Source: Bog-473 sp963756025
Lineage (GTDB): Bacteria > Actinomycetota > Acidimicrobiia > Acidimicrobiales > RAAP-2
Reading direction: 5' to 3'
Length of the DNA stretch: 64,000 nt
Assembly: GCA_963756025.1 (NCBI GenBank)
Contig: CAVWMF010000001.1
Location: forward strand, 744,001 to 808,000
This document shows positions 39,603 through 49,935 of this stretch, one piece after another. The stretch's first letter is position 1. Every line of letters begins with the position of its first letter. Made by a program: the position numbers and the translations under genes. The notes below the pieces were generated by a model. It was not told the DNA's origin. It worked only from the letters and a program-made list of their open reading frames with translations, and did not search any database.

Positions 39603-40879
39603 TCCCTCTCGACGACGCGCAACGGTTCGTCCTGGGATTGTGCAGCCCGCTGCCTCCGGTCGAGTTGCCGCTGGACGACGCGCTCGGGTGCGTGCTCAGC
39701 GCCACGGTCATCGCCACCGAGGAGGTCCCTTCGTTCGCCAACTCGTCCATGGACGGCTACGCAGTGAGGGCGGACGACACGTCGGGCGCACCGGTCCGTC
39801 TGGCGGTGATCGGCTCCATCATGGCCGGCCACTCACTCGGCCAGACTGTCGGCCCGGGTCAGGCGGCACGCATCATGACCGGTGCACCGGTTCCGCCCGG
39901 CGCCGACGCCGTGTGCATGGTCGAGGAGACCGAGACGGCCGCGGACGGCCGCAGCGTCGTCATCGGACGTGTGCTCGAACCCGGCGACTTCGTGCGCCAG
40001 CCCGGCCGGGACGTCGCCATCGGCGATGTCATCGCCCCGGCCGGTACCGTCCTCACCCCGGCGCACCTCGGCGTCCTGGCCAATCAGGGTGCGCACGGTG
40101 TGGGCGTGCATCCTCGTCCGCGGATCGGGGTGCTCTCCACCGGCGACGAACTGTTCTCGGGGCCCGGTCCCCTGCCCCCCGGCAAAATCCGCGACGCCAA
40201 CCGCCGCACCCTGCTGGCGCTCGTGCGCCGGGAGGGGTGGGAGGGCGTCGACCTCGGGATCGTCGGAGACGATGAGGCCGCGCTCGTGGAGGTGCTGTCT
40301 GCGGGAGCGTCGACCTGCGATGCCATCCTGACCAGCGGAGGCGTGAGCGTGGGCGATCTCGACTTGGTGCGGGTGGTGCTGGAGAAACTGAGCGCCGGGA
40401 AGATGCGCTGGATGCAGGTTGCCATCAGGCCGGCGAAACCGTTCGCCTTCGGGGTCCTGGCGGACTCCGCGACGCCGGTCTTCGGGCTCCCCGGGAACCC
40501 GGTATCGGCCATGGTCAGTTTCGAGCTGTTCGTCCGCCCGGCCCTCCGGCGCATGGGGGGACATCACGTTCTCCATCGACCTATCGTTTCGGCCATCGCG
40601 GACGTCGACCTCCACCGCAGGGTCGACGGCAAGCTCCACCTCTTGCGGGCCCAGCTCGCCCTCGAGGACCCTGATTCGTGGCGCGTCCGCACGACCGGGG
40701 GTCAGGAGTCCCATCAACTCCATGCCATGGCCGAAGCCAACGCGCTGATCCTGCTTCCGGACGGCCCCGGCGCCGAAGCCGGGGAGAAAGTCAGTGTGCT
40801 CCTCATCGACCTCGACGGGCTGGGCGCCGCTTCGTCACCCGTTCTCCGCGCCCCGCAGGGTCGAGCAGAGGCTTCGTGA
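39599..40879 (+). CDS. moeA: Molybdopterin molybdenumtransferase MoeA
   Basis: 426 residues from the ATG at 39599. 'VPSFANSSMDGYAVRADDTS', 'ARIMTGAPVPPGADAVCMVE', 'GREVAIGD'-like loop (QPGRDVAIGD), 'IGVLSTGDELF', 'ILTSGGVSVGDLDLVR' and 'PVFGLPGNPVSAMVSFELF' are the standard MoeA motifs in order. It inserts molybdate into adenylated molybdopterin. Coupled to moaE (ATGA) and moaA (GTGA). Confidence 0.95.
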   Translation: MIPLDDAQRFVLGLCSPLPPVELPLDDALGCVLSATVIATEEVPSFANSSMDGYAVRADDTSGAPVRLAVIGSIMAGHSLGQTVGPGQAARIMTGAPVPPGADAVCMVEETETAADGRSVVIGRVLEPGDFVRQPGRDVAIGDVIAPAGTVLTPAHLGVLANQGAHGVGVHPRPRIGVLSTGDELFSGPGPLPPGKIRDANRRTLLALVRREGWEGVDLGIVGDDEAALVEVLSAGASTCDAILTSGGVSVGDLDLVRVVLEKLSAGKMRWMQVAIRPAKPFAFGVLADSATPVFGLPGNPVSAMVSFELFVRPALRRMGGHHVLHRPIVSAIADVDLHRRVDGKLHLLRAQLALEDPDSWRVRTTGGQESHQLHAMAEANALILLPDGPGAEAGEKVSVLLIDLDGLGAASSPVLRAPQGRAEAS

Positions 40880-41953
40880 CGACCCCGGTCCCCGTCGCCA
40901 TTTCGGTGAACCCGCGTCGCAACCGACCCGGGAGTGACAGCGCGCCGGCCCGGACCATGCCGCTCGACGGGCCCCTGGTCGACCGCTACGGGAGAGTCCA
41001 CGACGACCTGCGCCTTTCGGTGACCGATCGTTGCAACCTGCGGTGCGTCTACTGCATGCCCGAAGAAGGGCTCGCCTTCCTCCCCAAGGGCGAGCTCCTG
41101 ACGTTCGACGAGATCACCCGGCTGGCCCGGGTGGCCAGGGACCTCGGCGTCTCCGCCCTGCGCATCACCGGCGGGGAGCCGCTCGTGCGCAAGGGCCTGC
41201 CCACGCTCATCGGACGTCTCTCGGCGCTCGGGTTCGACGATCTGGCCATGACCACCAACGGGACCGGACTGGCCAAGGTCGCCGACGAACTGGCTGCGGC
41301 CGGCCTGCGCCGGGTCAACGTGAGTTGTGACTCCTTGCGGCCCGAACGGTTCGCCGCCATTCGGCGACGGGGAAGACTGGATGTCGTCCTCGACGCCATG
41401 CACGCCGCGGAGATGGCCGGCCTGACGCCGCTGAAGGTCAATGTGGTGTTGTTGCGGGGCCACAACGACGACGAGATCCTCGACTTCGCTTCCTTTGCCC
41501 GCACCACCGGTCGGATCGTTCGTTTCATCGAGTTCATGCCTCTCGACGCCCAGGGGGAATGGGACCGCGAGCCAACTGGTCCCCGGTCGAGAGGTGTTCG
41601 AGCGCATCTCGGAGGTCTGGCCCCTCGAACCGCTCTCGGACCCCTCGAGCGCGGCCCCGGCGGAACGATTCCGCTTCAGTGACGGTCCCGGTGAGATCGG
41701 CTTGATCTCGAGCGTCTCGGAACCCTTCTGCGGCACCTGCAACCGGCTCCGGATCACCGCCGATGGCGCACTGCGCAACTGCCTGTTCTCCGACAACGAG
41801 CAGACCGTGCGTGACCTGTTGCGCAACGGTGGGAGCGACGCTGACCTCGCCCTCCTGTTCCGGCGGGCGGTCTGGGCCAAGTTCCCGGGCCACGGGATCA
41901 ACGAACCGGGTTTTCTCAGCCCGGCCCGTTCCATGTCGATGATCGGCGGCTAG
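40876..41953 (+). CDS. moaA: GTP 3',8-cyclase MoaA, frame break at ~41568
   Basis: Radical SAM enzyme of the first cofactor step. GTG at 40876 overlaps the moeA stop; the first ~35 residues are an extension, then 'LRLSVTDRCNLRCVYCMPEE' with the CxxxCxxC cluster, 'ALRITGGEPLVRKGL' and 'DDLAMTTNGTGLAKVADELA'. After 'LDAQGEWDRE' the frame breaks; the +1/-1 frame continues 'SQLVPGREVFERISEVWPLE', 'EPFCGTCNRLRITADGALRN' with the second cluster's Cys, and ends GG-like 'SMSMIGG' at 41953. Removing one G near 41568 restores the family sequence GEWDRSQLVPG. Confidence 0.9.
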
Positions 41954-41955
41954 CT

Positions 41956-42188
41956 GTGGTGCGCCTCCGCCTTTTCGGGCCGGCCCGCGAGGCGGCCGGC
42001 ACCGCCAGCGTCACCTTGCCCGGAGAAACGGTGTCGGCCATCATCGCCGCCGCAGAGGAGCGTTTTGGAGAGGCATTCTCCGAGGTGGTGGCCCATTCGA
42101 ACATCTGGGTGAACGGGGAGCCCGTCGATCCCGACACCCCCGTGGAGGCCGGCGACGAGGTCGCGGTGATCCCACCCGTCTCGGGCGG

Positions 42189-42192
<4 letters not shown>
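41956..42192 (+). CDS. moaD: Molybdopterin synthase sulfur carrier MoaD
   Basis: 78 residues, ubiquitin-like fold: 'VRLRLFGPAREAAGTASVTL', 'AHSNIWVNGEPVDPDTPVEA' and C-terminal 'DEVAVIPPVSGG' with the Gly-Gly end that is thiocarboxylated. Starts 2 bases after moaA and overlaps moaC (ATGA). Confidence 0.94.
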
Positions 42193-42757
<565 letters not shown>

Positions 42758-42761
<4 letters not shown>

Positions 42762-43427
42762 GGCAACTGGTCGCTTTCGGCGTTCGCCTTGGCCTCCTTG
42801 AGCCACCCCGGCGCGTGCCGGGCCGCCCATGCCTCGGCTGACCCACCCCTTGAACATCGAGCGCAACGAGTCGGGGTGGGTCACGGCGAAGAGGACGTGG
42901 CCGATGACCACGAGGAAGATGCCCAGGGCCAACAGGTCATGCACGAAGGTGGCGCCGGTGCGCCAGCTCACCGGGAAGAATCCGAACCACTTCAGGACGA
43001 AGCCGGTGGCCAGCATGACGAGAATCGATCCACCGACGAAGATGGCGTTGAGCTTCTGGCCGGGATTGAACTTGTCCACGACCCGCGGGGCGTTGCGGCC
43101 CAACGAGCGCAGCCACTTCACCTCGTCGGCGGTCCACACGTTGATGCGCCGGATGTCGCGCCGCATCTGCGCTCCCCAGGGGCCGAGAAGCGAGATGACG
43201 ATCGGGACCGGGAGGACGAGGCCGCTCCACACATGGATATCGGCCACCAACGCCCGACGACCGACCACGTCGGCCAATGAGGGGAAGTACAGGGGCAGCG
43301 CCGTGAGCATCAGGATGCCGAACAAGACCGCGTTGGCCCAGTGCGCGGCCCGCTGTACCCGGTCGAAGCGCAAGATCCGGGAGACGGGCAGGCCCGCGTC
43401 ACCCCGGAGCGCCACCGTGCTCTTCAC
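42758..43427 (-). CDS. Di-heme cytochrome b (formate dehydrogenase gamma/b561-like), frame break near the C-terminus
   Basis: ATG at 43427: 'RFDRVQRAAHWANAVLFGIL', 'DIHVWSGLVLPVPIVISLLG', 'AIFVGGSILVMLATGFVLKW' and 'TFVHDLLALGIFLVVIGHVL' give four membrane helices with paired His heme ligands. At 'FKGWVS' (~42845) the sense moves to another frame: 'AEAWAARHAPGWLKEAKANA' then ESDQLP and a stop at 42758, the usual end for these proteins. Coupled by ATGA to the molybdo-protein upstream, it is its likely membrane electron partner. Confidence 0.85.
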
Positions 43428-44146
43428 GACAACGATTTGTCCGTCGGTGCGGTAGAGCCGTCACGCCATCCGTTCACCGGATACCCGTTGAGCTCCCAGA
43501 AGCCGGGGATGACCCGATCCACGACCCGGATCGCCGAGAGCCACTTGAGGGACTTGTACCCGAACATCGGCCCGACATAGAGGCGGACCGGGCCCCCGTG
43601 TTCGGTCGTGACGGGAGCGCCGAGCATCCCGTAAGCAACGATGACGTCGGGGAGGTGAGCCTGATCCAGCGTCAGGCTCTCCGAGTCGGCCCCGTCGTAC
43701 GACTCGAAGCTGAGCGCGACCGCGCTGTCCTTCACGCCGGCTCTGTCCAGGATGTCCGCCAGCTTCACCCCTTCCCAGTGGACGTCCGAAACGGTCCACC
43801 CGGTGACACATTGGAACTCTTGGACAAACGACGTCTTCGGCATCGCCTTGAGGTCGGCGAGCGTCAGCACCTGGGGATTGTGGACCAGGCCACTGATCTC
43901 CAAGCGATAGTCCGATTCCGAGATCTTCGGATATGAGCCGGTGATCGTGTAGATGCGGAAGCGGTTGCCCCCGGGGAGCAGGCCACCCAGGCCGCCTCCG
44001 AGGGCGCTCCCTATGGCGTTCTGGACCTTGGCCCCGAAGACGATCCCGGCTGCGCCCAGCACCCCCATGCCGAGGAAGACCCTGCGCCCCACGGCGATGC
44101 GTGCAGCCGGCTTCCCGTCGGACTGACGACCTTGCGCAGGAGACAC
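43424..44146 (-). CDS. Sulfite oxidase-fold molybdopterin oxidoreductase (MsrP/YedY-like), exported
   Basis: 240 residues. Twin-Arg-like signal 'AVGRRVFLGMGVLGAAGIVF'. Sulfite-oxidase Mo domain: 'RLEISGLVHNPQVLTLADLK', 'FVQEFQCVTGWTVSDVHWEG' with the Mo-ligand Cys, 'SFESYDGADSESLTLDQA', and 'HGGPVRLYVGPMFGYKSLKW'. No dimerisation domain, as in YedY/MsrP. Unlike MsrP, its next gene is a four-helix cytochrome b rather than MsrQ. Probable role: periplasmic oxide reduction or oxidation, substrate unknown. Confidence 0.9.
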   Translation of the reverse strand: MSPAQGRQSDGKPAARIAVGRRVFLGMGVLGAAGIVFGAKVQNAIGSALGGGLGGLLPGGNRFRIYTITGSYPKISESDYRLEISGLVHNPQVLTLADLKAMPKTSFVQEFQCVTGWTVSDVHWEGVKLADILDRAGVKDSAVALSFESYDGADSESLTLDQAHLPDVIVAYGMLGAPVTTEHGGPVRLYVGPMFGYKSLKWLSAIRVVDRVIPGFWELNGYPVNGWRDGSTAPTDKSLS

Positions 44147-44211
44147 ACCGTGAGCCTACGGAGCGCGCCGGCCCGATTGGCGTCACTGCCGCCGGGGTGC
44201 CGCGCCCGCCG

Positions 44212-44934
44212 CTACTGCGTCGGGCCGAAACGTTCGACCCGGATGCGCCCGTTCCCGACACCCGCCCCCAGGAGAATGTCGGTGGCCGCATCCGAGAAGC
44301 CCGAGGAGCCGCAGACGAAGACCGTGGTCTCCGCCCCTATCGATGCCGGCAGATCAGCCGCGGTGAGCCGGCCCGCAGGGCGGGGGCATCCCTCCGGGGT
44401 CCTGCGGGTGTAGAGGACGGTCTCGGAGAGCTGCGCCAACTCCCCGGCGTAGTAGAGGTCCTCGGGCGTGCGGGTGGACACGATGAGATGGACGAGATCC
44501 GGCCGCCCCTGCCGCTGCGCCAACCGGAGCATCGCCATGAGGGGCACCACGCCCGACCCTCCGCCCAGGAGCAGCGCAGGCGTGTCGCCGCGCCAGACGA
44601 ACCAACCGCCGATCGGGCCGCGGACCTCGAGCTCGTCCCCGACGATGACCTCGTCATGCAGAAAGGACGAGACCTCGCCCTCGGGCAGGCGCTCCACGGT
44701 CAGTTCGATCTCGTGGGAGCCGTCGGGAGCGGAGGCGACCGAGTAGGAACGAGACGCGGTGTAGCCGTCCGGCGCGGTCAGGCGCAGCACGTAGTGCTGA
44801 CCCGCCAGGTACTCTGCCGGCTCGTCCAACGTCATCCGCAAGGTCTTGGCCGTCGCGGTTTCGGGGCGGATCTGCACGACGGTCGCACGTTGCCACTTCC
44901 CCAGCGGAGGAAGCGAGGGGGACGCGTCAATCAC
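44212..44934 (-). CDS. FAD/NAD(P)-binding ferredoxin reductase-type oxidoreductase
   Basis: 240 residues from the GTG at 44934, which overlaps the upstream stop by 8 bases. 'GQHYVLRLTAPDGYTASRSY' with RSYS for FAD, 'FLHDEVIVGDELEVRGPIGG', 'ALLLGGGSGVVPLMAMLRLA' for NAD(P), and 'VFVCGSSGFSDAATDILL'. There is no [2Fe-2S] or heme domain. It could pass NAD(P)H electrons to or from the two sulfite oxidase-fold neighbours, an unusual pairing for that fold. Confidence 0.9.
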   Translation of the reverse strand: MIDASPSLPPLGKWQRATVVQIRPETATAKTLRMTLDEPAEYLAGQHYVLRLTAPDGYTASRSYSVASAPDGSHEIELTVERLPEGEVSSFLHDEVIVGDELEVRGPIGGWFVWRGDTPALLLGGGSGVVPLMAMLRLAQRQGRPDLVHLIVSTRTPEDLYYAGELAQLSETVLYTRRTPEGCPRPAGRLTAADLPASIGAETTVFVCGSSGFSDAATDILLGAGVGNGRIRVERFGPTQ

Positions 44935-45530
44935 CCTGGTACCGCTGTTCCAACCAAGGGTCGCCGTGATCGTGGTAGCCGTTCTGCTCCCAGAATCCCG
45001 GTTCGTCATGGTCCAGGATCTCCAAGCCGGACACCCACTTGGCGCTCTTCCAAAAGTACAGATGCGGAACGAGGAGACGCGCCGGACCCCCGTGCTCGCG
45101 GGCGAGGGGCTCACCCCCGTACTCCCAGACCACCCAGGCCTGCCCGCCGGTCACATCCCCGAGGGGGAGGTTCGTGGTGTAACCGGTGTGGGTCGTGGCG
45201 AGCACATGGCTCGCCGAGGTTGACGGCCGAGCTGCGGCAAGCAGCGTGTCGACCGAAACTCCCCGGAACGAAACCCCCAATTTCGACCACGTCGTCACAC
45301 AGTGGATGTCGCCCGCATAGGTCGAGTCCAGGAAGGGCCTGGATCTCGTCCCACGTCCATCTCGTCGGCTGCTCGACCAGTCCCCCGACCGAGAACGTCC
45401 AGCTCTCCGTCGAGATCGTGGGGGTGGCCTCGGCGGTGAGCACCGGCCAGTCCCGCCCTACGTCATATTGCCCCGGAGGCAGCCGGGGATCGCGGTTGGC
45501 GCGGCCGTGGAATCCTCTCGTCGGCTTCAT
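44927..45530 (-). CDS. Sulfite oxidase-fold molybdopterin oxidoreductase, no signal peptide, frame break at ~45335
   Basis: ATG at 45530: 'GFHGRANRDPRLPPGQYDVG', 'WTFSVGGLVEQPTRWTWDEI' then the frame fails after IQALP. The adjacent frame resumes 'FLDSTYAGDIHCVTTWSKLG' with the Mo-ligand Cys, 'LLAAARPSTSASHVLATTHT', 'REHGGPARLLVPHLYFWKSA' and 'GFWEQNGYHDHGDPW', ending at 44927. Lacking a Tat signal it should be cytoplasmic, in contrast to the exported paralogue at 43424. The FAD reductase overlaps its 3' end. Confidence 0.85.
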
Positions 45531-45612
45531 GGCCGATTCTCCTTCCCTCGTTGCCCGACCTTATTCCGCCAGGCCGTCCGCTGGCGGCCTCGGCCATGGG
45601 TAGATTGCCCAC

Positions 45613-46077
45613 GTGGCCGACGACCCGACGCTTTTCGCCTGGGCCGGTGGTCGCGCCGCCTTCGACCGCATGATCAATGCGTTCTATGACAGGGTCGAGG
45701 ACGACGACCTCCTCTCCCCCCTCTTTCCGGGAGGCGTCCACGAAGAGCACCGCACCAATGTGGCGACCTGGTGGTGCGAGGTGTTCGGCGGCCCGAAGGA
45801 GTACACCGAACAAGTCGGCGGTTACGAACGGATGCTGCACAAGCACTTGCAGCTCGGCATCACCAAGGAGCAGCGCTTCAGGTTCGCCTCGCTCATGAGC
45901 CTGGCGGCCGACGACGCCGGCCTGCCGGACGACCCGGAGTTCCGCTCCGCGCTCGTCGCCTATCTCGAATGGGGCACCCGCCTGGCGTTCGCGAACTCAC
46001 AAGAGGGCGCTGCGTTCATTGCGCACGCTCCCCTCCCCCGCTGGGGCTGGGGAGAGGCGCCGCCCTATCAGCCGTAA
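45613..46077 (+). CDS. Group II truncated hemoglobin
   Basis: 154 residues from a GTG. 'TLFAWAGGRAAFDRMINAFY', 'SPLFPGG', 'NVATWWCEVFGGPKEYTEQV' and 'YERMLHKHLQLGITKEQRFR' with the proximal His in MxxxHxxLxI, then 'YLEWGTRLAFANSQ'. Group II globins handle O2 or NO. It is divergent from the molybdo-protein operon and convergent with the hydroxylase operon. Confidence 0.88.
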   Translation: MADDPTLFAWAGGRAAFDRMINAFYDRVEDDDLLSPLFPGGVHEEHRTNVATWWCEVFGGPKEYTEQVGGYERMLHKHLQLGITKEQRFRFASLMSLAADDAGLPDDPEFRSALVAYLEWGTRLAFANSQEGAAFIAHAPLPRWGWGEAPPYQP

Positions 46078-46107
46078 AGAGCGCCTCGACCCGGTCGACG
46101 CACGGCG

Positions 46108-48444
46108 TCACGCCAGGTGCGGATGCAGCAGCGACATGATGGCGAACGGGCTCAGGGGCAACCGGGTCACCGTGACCCCGAAGGGTGCCAGAGCGTCGGC
46201 CACCGCATTGATCACGGCGGGGGGAGCACCGATGGCGCCACCCTCGCCGACACCTTTGAAGCCACCGGGACCGGTGCTCGGTGTCTCGATGTGGCCGTGT
46301 TCGATCAGGGGGATCTCCGCCGCCGTCGGCAGCAGGTAGTCCATGAACGTCGTCGCCAGGGGATTCCCCTCCTCGTCGTAGGCGAGATCCTCGAGGAGCG
46401 CCCCGCCGATGCCCTGCACCGATCCCCCGGCGATCTGGCCCTCGACGACATTCGGGTTGATCATGGGGCCACAGTCCTCGCTCACGATGTAGCGCAGGAG
46501 TTTCACGCGGCCGGTGGCCACGTCGACCTCGCACGTGCACACATGGGAGGCATTCACGAAGATCGAACCAGGCTCGGTCGTGTACCGGGCACTCGCCTCG
46601 AGCCCGGCCTGTTGGCCCGGCGGGAGCGAGTGCGGATCGAAGTAGGCCACCGTGGCGATCTCCTTGATCGTCATCCCGAGCGAGGGCGCGCCACGGACGC
46701 TCGCCCGGCTACCTGCGATCTCGATGTCCTCGACGGCTGCTTCGAACTTGTTGGCGACAATGGCGACGATGCGTTCGCGCAGGATCGTCGCCGTCTCCCG
46801 GATGGCGCCCGCCGTCATGGAACCGCTGCGGCTCCCCGCGGCACCGGGGCCGAAGCCGGTGACGGCCGTGTCGCCCTGCATCGTGTGCACGTCGTCGATG
46901 TCGACACCCAGTGCGTCAGCGGTGAGCTGCACGACGGTGGTCTCGATGCTGTTTCCCGCCGAGCCGCCGGCGATGTAGACGTTGACCTTTCCCGACGGCT
47001 CGATGCGGATCGTCGCCGCCTCCGTGGCGTAGTAACCGAAGCCGGGGGTGGACGGTTCGACGTAGGTCGACATGCCCACCCCGAGATAGCGACCGTCGTC
47101 CCGGGCGGCCGTCTGCTCACGACGGAAGGCTTCGTAGTCGAGCATCTCGAGCGCCTGCTCCAGTGTCTCGAGCGGCGAGACGTTGTCGAACGTCATCCCG
47201 TTGGCGCTGGTGTAGGGCAGATCGTCGAAGCGAAGGAGGTTGCGGCGCCGCAGTTCCGCCGGGTCGATCTCCATACGGCGCGCCGCGATGTCGAGCAGCA
47301 CCTCCCGGGCCACGGATTCGAACTGCCACGGGCCCCGGTAGGGGGTGCGGCCGACCCTGTTCGTGTACATCGCCTTGGAGGTGAAGCTGGCGCGGGGCAC
47401 CCGGTACGGGCCCGGGAACATGGCGCCGACGACCGAGGCCGTCCCGACCGGCCACGGCGTCGGGTACGCGCCACAGTCCGAGACGAAGTCGATCTGCGCC
47501 GCTTGGATCGTCCCGTCGGCGTCGAAGGCCAACTTCACGTCCGCCCGCTCGTGGCGGGACTGCCCGGCCGCCAGGAGGTTCTCGCGCCGATCCTCGACCC
47601 ACTTCACCGGAGCCCCGACCTTGCGCGCCACGAGCATGAGGCACATCTCGTCGCGCTGCACCATGATCTTCTGGCCGAACCCGCCGCCGGTGTCGCGCAT
47701 CACGACCCGGATGAGATTCTCGGGCATCCCGAGCAGGCGGGCGCAGAACAGCCGGACCTCGTGGGGCGACTGCGTCCCGGCATAAATGGTGAGCTCACCC
47801 GTCGTGGCCGAATAGTCGACCACGAGTCCCCGGCACTCCATCGGCACCGCGGCATAGGCCTGTTGCACGATCGTCTCGCCGACCACGTGTGCGGCGGAGG
47901 CGAACACCTCCGCGAGGGCGGAGGCGGGCAACCCTCCCATGGCGCCGATCAGGTTCGAGCCGTGGCCCGGGTGCACCAACGGCACCCCTTCCTCGTCGGC
48001 CGACATGTAGTCGACCGCGGCGGGCAGCGGGTCGTAGTCGATGTCGACCAGGTCGGCCGCGTCCTCGGCGATGTAGCGGCTCTTGGCCACCACCAGCGCC
48101 ACCGGGTCACCGGCAAAGCGGGCCTCGCCCTCGGCCAGCGGAGGCCGCGGCGTCTCCGGGCTCGCCGGGCCCAACGAGCTGTGCCATTGCTCTTTGACAT
48201 CGCAGTTGAGCTCGGCCGCCGTGTAGACAGAGTGGACACCGGGGAGCGCCAGTGCCGCCGACGTGTCGATGCGGCCGATGGTGGCGCGGGGGAACGGGCT
48301 GCGGACGAAACACGCGTGCAGCATGCCGGGGAGCGAGATGTCGTCGACGAAGACACCGCGCCCGGTCAGCAACCTGGCGTCCTCCACCCGGCTCACGCGG
48401 GCCCCGGTGTAGCGGGCGGCACCGCCCTGGGCGAAGTCAGTCAT
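46108..48444 (-). CDS. Xanthine dehydrogenase-family molybdenum subunit, unknown substrate
   Basis: 778 residues. 'VSRVEDARLLTGRGVFVDDI', 'MRDTGGGFGQKIMVQRDEMC', 'GTQSPHEVRLFCARLLGMPE', 'VYIAGGSAGNSIETTVVQLT' and the catalytic Glu region 'GGFKGVGEGGAIGAPPAV'. The position equal to the CO dehydrogenase loop reads TPYRGPW, matching neither AYxCSFR nor AYRGAGR, so it belongs to the aldehyde/aromatic-type hydroxylases rather than CO oxidation. Encoded last in an FAD, [2Fe-2S], Mo-subunit operon. Confidence 0.92.
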   Translation of the reverse strand: MTDFAQGGAARYTGARVSRVEDARLLTGRGVFVDDISLPGMLHACFVRSPFPRATIGRIDTSAALALPGVHSVYTAAELNCDVKEQWHSSLGPASPETPRPPLAEGEARFAGDPVALVVAKSRYIAEDAADLVDIDYDPLPAAVDYMSADEEGVPLVHPGHGSNLIGAMGGLPASALAEVFASAAHVVGETIVQQAYAAVPMECRGLVVDYSATTGELTIYAGTQSPHEVRLFCARLLGMPENLIRVVMRDTGGGFGQKIMVQRDEMCLMLVARKVGAPVKWVEDRRENLLAAGQSRHERADVKLAFDADGTIQAAQIDFVSDCGAYPTPWPVGTASVVGAMFPGPYRVPRASFTSKAMYTNRVGRTPYRGPWQFESVAREVLLDIAARRMEIDPAELRRRNLLRFDDLPYTSANGMTFDNVSPLETLEQALEMLDYEAFRREQTAARDDGRYLGVGMSTYVEPSTPGFGYYATEAATIRIEPSGKVNVYIAGGSAGNSIETTVVQLTADALGVDIDDVHTMQGDTAVTGFGPGAAGSRSGSMTAGAIRETATILRERIVAIVANKFEAAVEDIEIAGSRASVRGAPSLGMTIKEIATVAYFDPHSLPPGQQAGLEASARYTTEPGSIFVNASHVCTCEVDVATGRVKLLRYIVSEDCGPMINPNVVEGQIAGGSVQGIGGALLEDLAYDEEGNPLATTFMDYLLPTAAEIPLIEHGHIETPSTGPGGFKGVGEGGAIGAPPAVINAVADALAPFGVTVTRLPLSPFAIMSLLHPHLA

Positions 48445-48919
48445 CGACCCGACCCACCGCGGCCGCTTGACGGACCGCCTTCAGAATCCCCTGATAGCCC
48501 GTGCACCGGCACAGGTTTCCCGAGAGCGCCTCACGGATTTCGACATCGGTCGGATCCGGGTGGTCGCGCAGGAAGGCCGTCACCGAGACGATGAAGCCGG
48601 GTGTGCAGAACCCGCACTGCAGACCGTGACAGTCCCGGAACGCCTCCTGGACGCTCGACAGCGTCCCGTCGGGGGACGCGATGCCCTCGATCGTCGTCAC
48701 CTCGGCCCCCTCGACCTGCACCGCAAAGACCAAACACGAGCGCACCGCTTCCCCATCGACGAGTACCGTGCACGCGCCGCACACCCCGTGTTCGCAACCC
48801 AGATGGGTCCCGGTGAGCCGACAGTGCTCGCGCAGGAAGTCAGCCAACGTCACCCGGCTCTCGACGGTGCCGTTGTACACCTGCCCATTCACGGTGAGCT
48901 GCACCGCGGCGTCACGCAC
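48437..48919 (-). CDS. Xanthine dehydrogenase-family [2Fe-2S] subunit
   Basis: 160 residues from the GTG at 48919. Cluster ligands: 'GCEHGVCGACTVLVDGEAVR' + SCLVFA, 'GLQCGFCTPGFIVSVTAFL' and 'NLCRCTGYQGILKAV'. It overlaps the FAD gene and the Mo subunit gene by 8 bases each, a tight operon. Electrons run from the Mo centre through the two clusters to FAD. Confidence 0.93.
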   Translation of the reverse strand: MRDAAVQLTVNGQVYNGTVESRVTLADFLREHCRLTGTHLGCEHGVCGACTVLVDGEAVRSCLVFAVQVEGAEVTTIEGIASPDGTLSSVQEAFRDCHGLQCGFCTPGFIVSVTAFLRDHPDPTDVEIREALSGNLCRCTGYQGILKAVRQAAAVGRVDD

Positions 48920-49787
48920 CGAGGGCCTCCTCCCTGGCGGCGACCCAGGCCCGTGCCACCATGACCCCGCCCACGTGGCGGCGGTACTCGGCCGAGCCGT
49001 GGAGGTCGTACGGAATCGATGCGAGATTCTCGACGGCGAGCCGACCGACCTCATCGGGATCGATGCCGGTGACGCGTTCGCCGACGAGGTCTGCCTCGGC
49101 CGCGTCGGCGCGCACAGGCGTGGAGCCGAGTCCGATCAGGGCGATGGCACAACGCCGGATGCGATCGTCGTCGTCGAGCTCGACCCCGAGCGCAGCGCCG
49201 GCGATGGCGAAGTCGCCATGGCGACGGGCAAACTCCTCGACGGCGAAGCCACAGCGACCGGACCAGACCGGGAACGACACACCCGCCAGCACCTCGTCCG
49301 GCCGCAGGCTGGTACTCCACACACCATCGAAGAAGTCGCGGGCGGCGATGGGCCGCTGCCCTCGGGGCGAGAGGGCTTCCATGCTCGCATCCAGCGCCAG
49401 CGCCACCGCCGGGTACTCGGCGGCCGGGTCGGCGTGGGCGATCGACCCTCCGAGGGTGCCCCGATTGCGGATCTGGAAATGACCGATGAACGGCGTCGCT
49501 CTCGCCAGGAGAGGCACCGCGCTCGCCACCTCCGCACTCGACCCGACGGCCGCTTCGGTCGTACCGGCACCGATCCACAGCGACCCGTTCCGGCGTTCGA
49601 TGCCCTTCAATTCGGTGACACGCCCGACGTCGATGAGGTGATCGAAGACCGCCAGGCGCAGGGCCAGCATCGGGATCAGGCTCTGGCCGCCGGCCAGCAG
49701 TTTCGCGTTATCGCCCAGCTCGGCGAGGAGGGATGCCGCCTCGATGGCCGTCCCCGGGGCGTGGTAGTCGAACCGGGTCGGTTTCAC
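48912..49787 (-). CDS. Xanthine dehydrogenase-family FAD-binding subunit
   Basis: 291 residues from the GTG at 49787 (VKPTRFDYHAPG), homologous to the start of the other FAD subunit at 30332. 'AKLLAGGQSLIPMLALRLA', 'QIRNRGTLGGSIAHADPAAE' and 'ALIGLGSTPVRADAAEADLV' show both FAD loops and the C-terminal domain. First gene of this operon; a longer reading to 49874 lacks similarity in its extra part. Confidence 0.92.
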   Translation of the reverse strand: MKPTRFDYHAPGTAIEAASLLAELGDNAKLLAGGQSLIPMLALRLAVFDHLIDVGRVTELKGIERRNGSLWIGAGTTEAAVGSSAEVASAVPLLARATPFIGHFQIRNRGTLGGSIAHADPAAEYPAVALALDASMEALSPRGQRPIAARDFFDGVWSTSLRPDEVLAGVSFPVWSGRCGFAVEEFARRHGDFAIAGAALGVELDDDDRIRRCAIALIGLGSTPVRADAAEADLVGERVTGIDPDEVGRLAVENLASIPYDLHGSAEYRRHVGGVMVARAWVAAREEALGA

Positions 49788-49935
49788 GGGCGGTCCGGCG
49801 GCCTGGGTCGCCGTCCAATCACCCCTCCTTCGCACCCCACGCACCCCACGACAGGCCTCCCCCTCCGGCGCCACGACGCCCTGCGATTCAGTGCCATGAT
49901 CCTATGACATGAATACGGGGGCGGGGAAGGGCTCG

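Noticed and set aside
46117..48594. 825-codon open frame antisense to the second Mo subunit
   Set aside because: Same artefact of GC-rich third positions; no domain recognisable.
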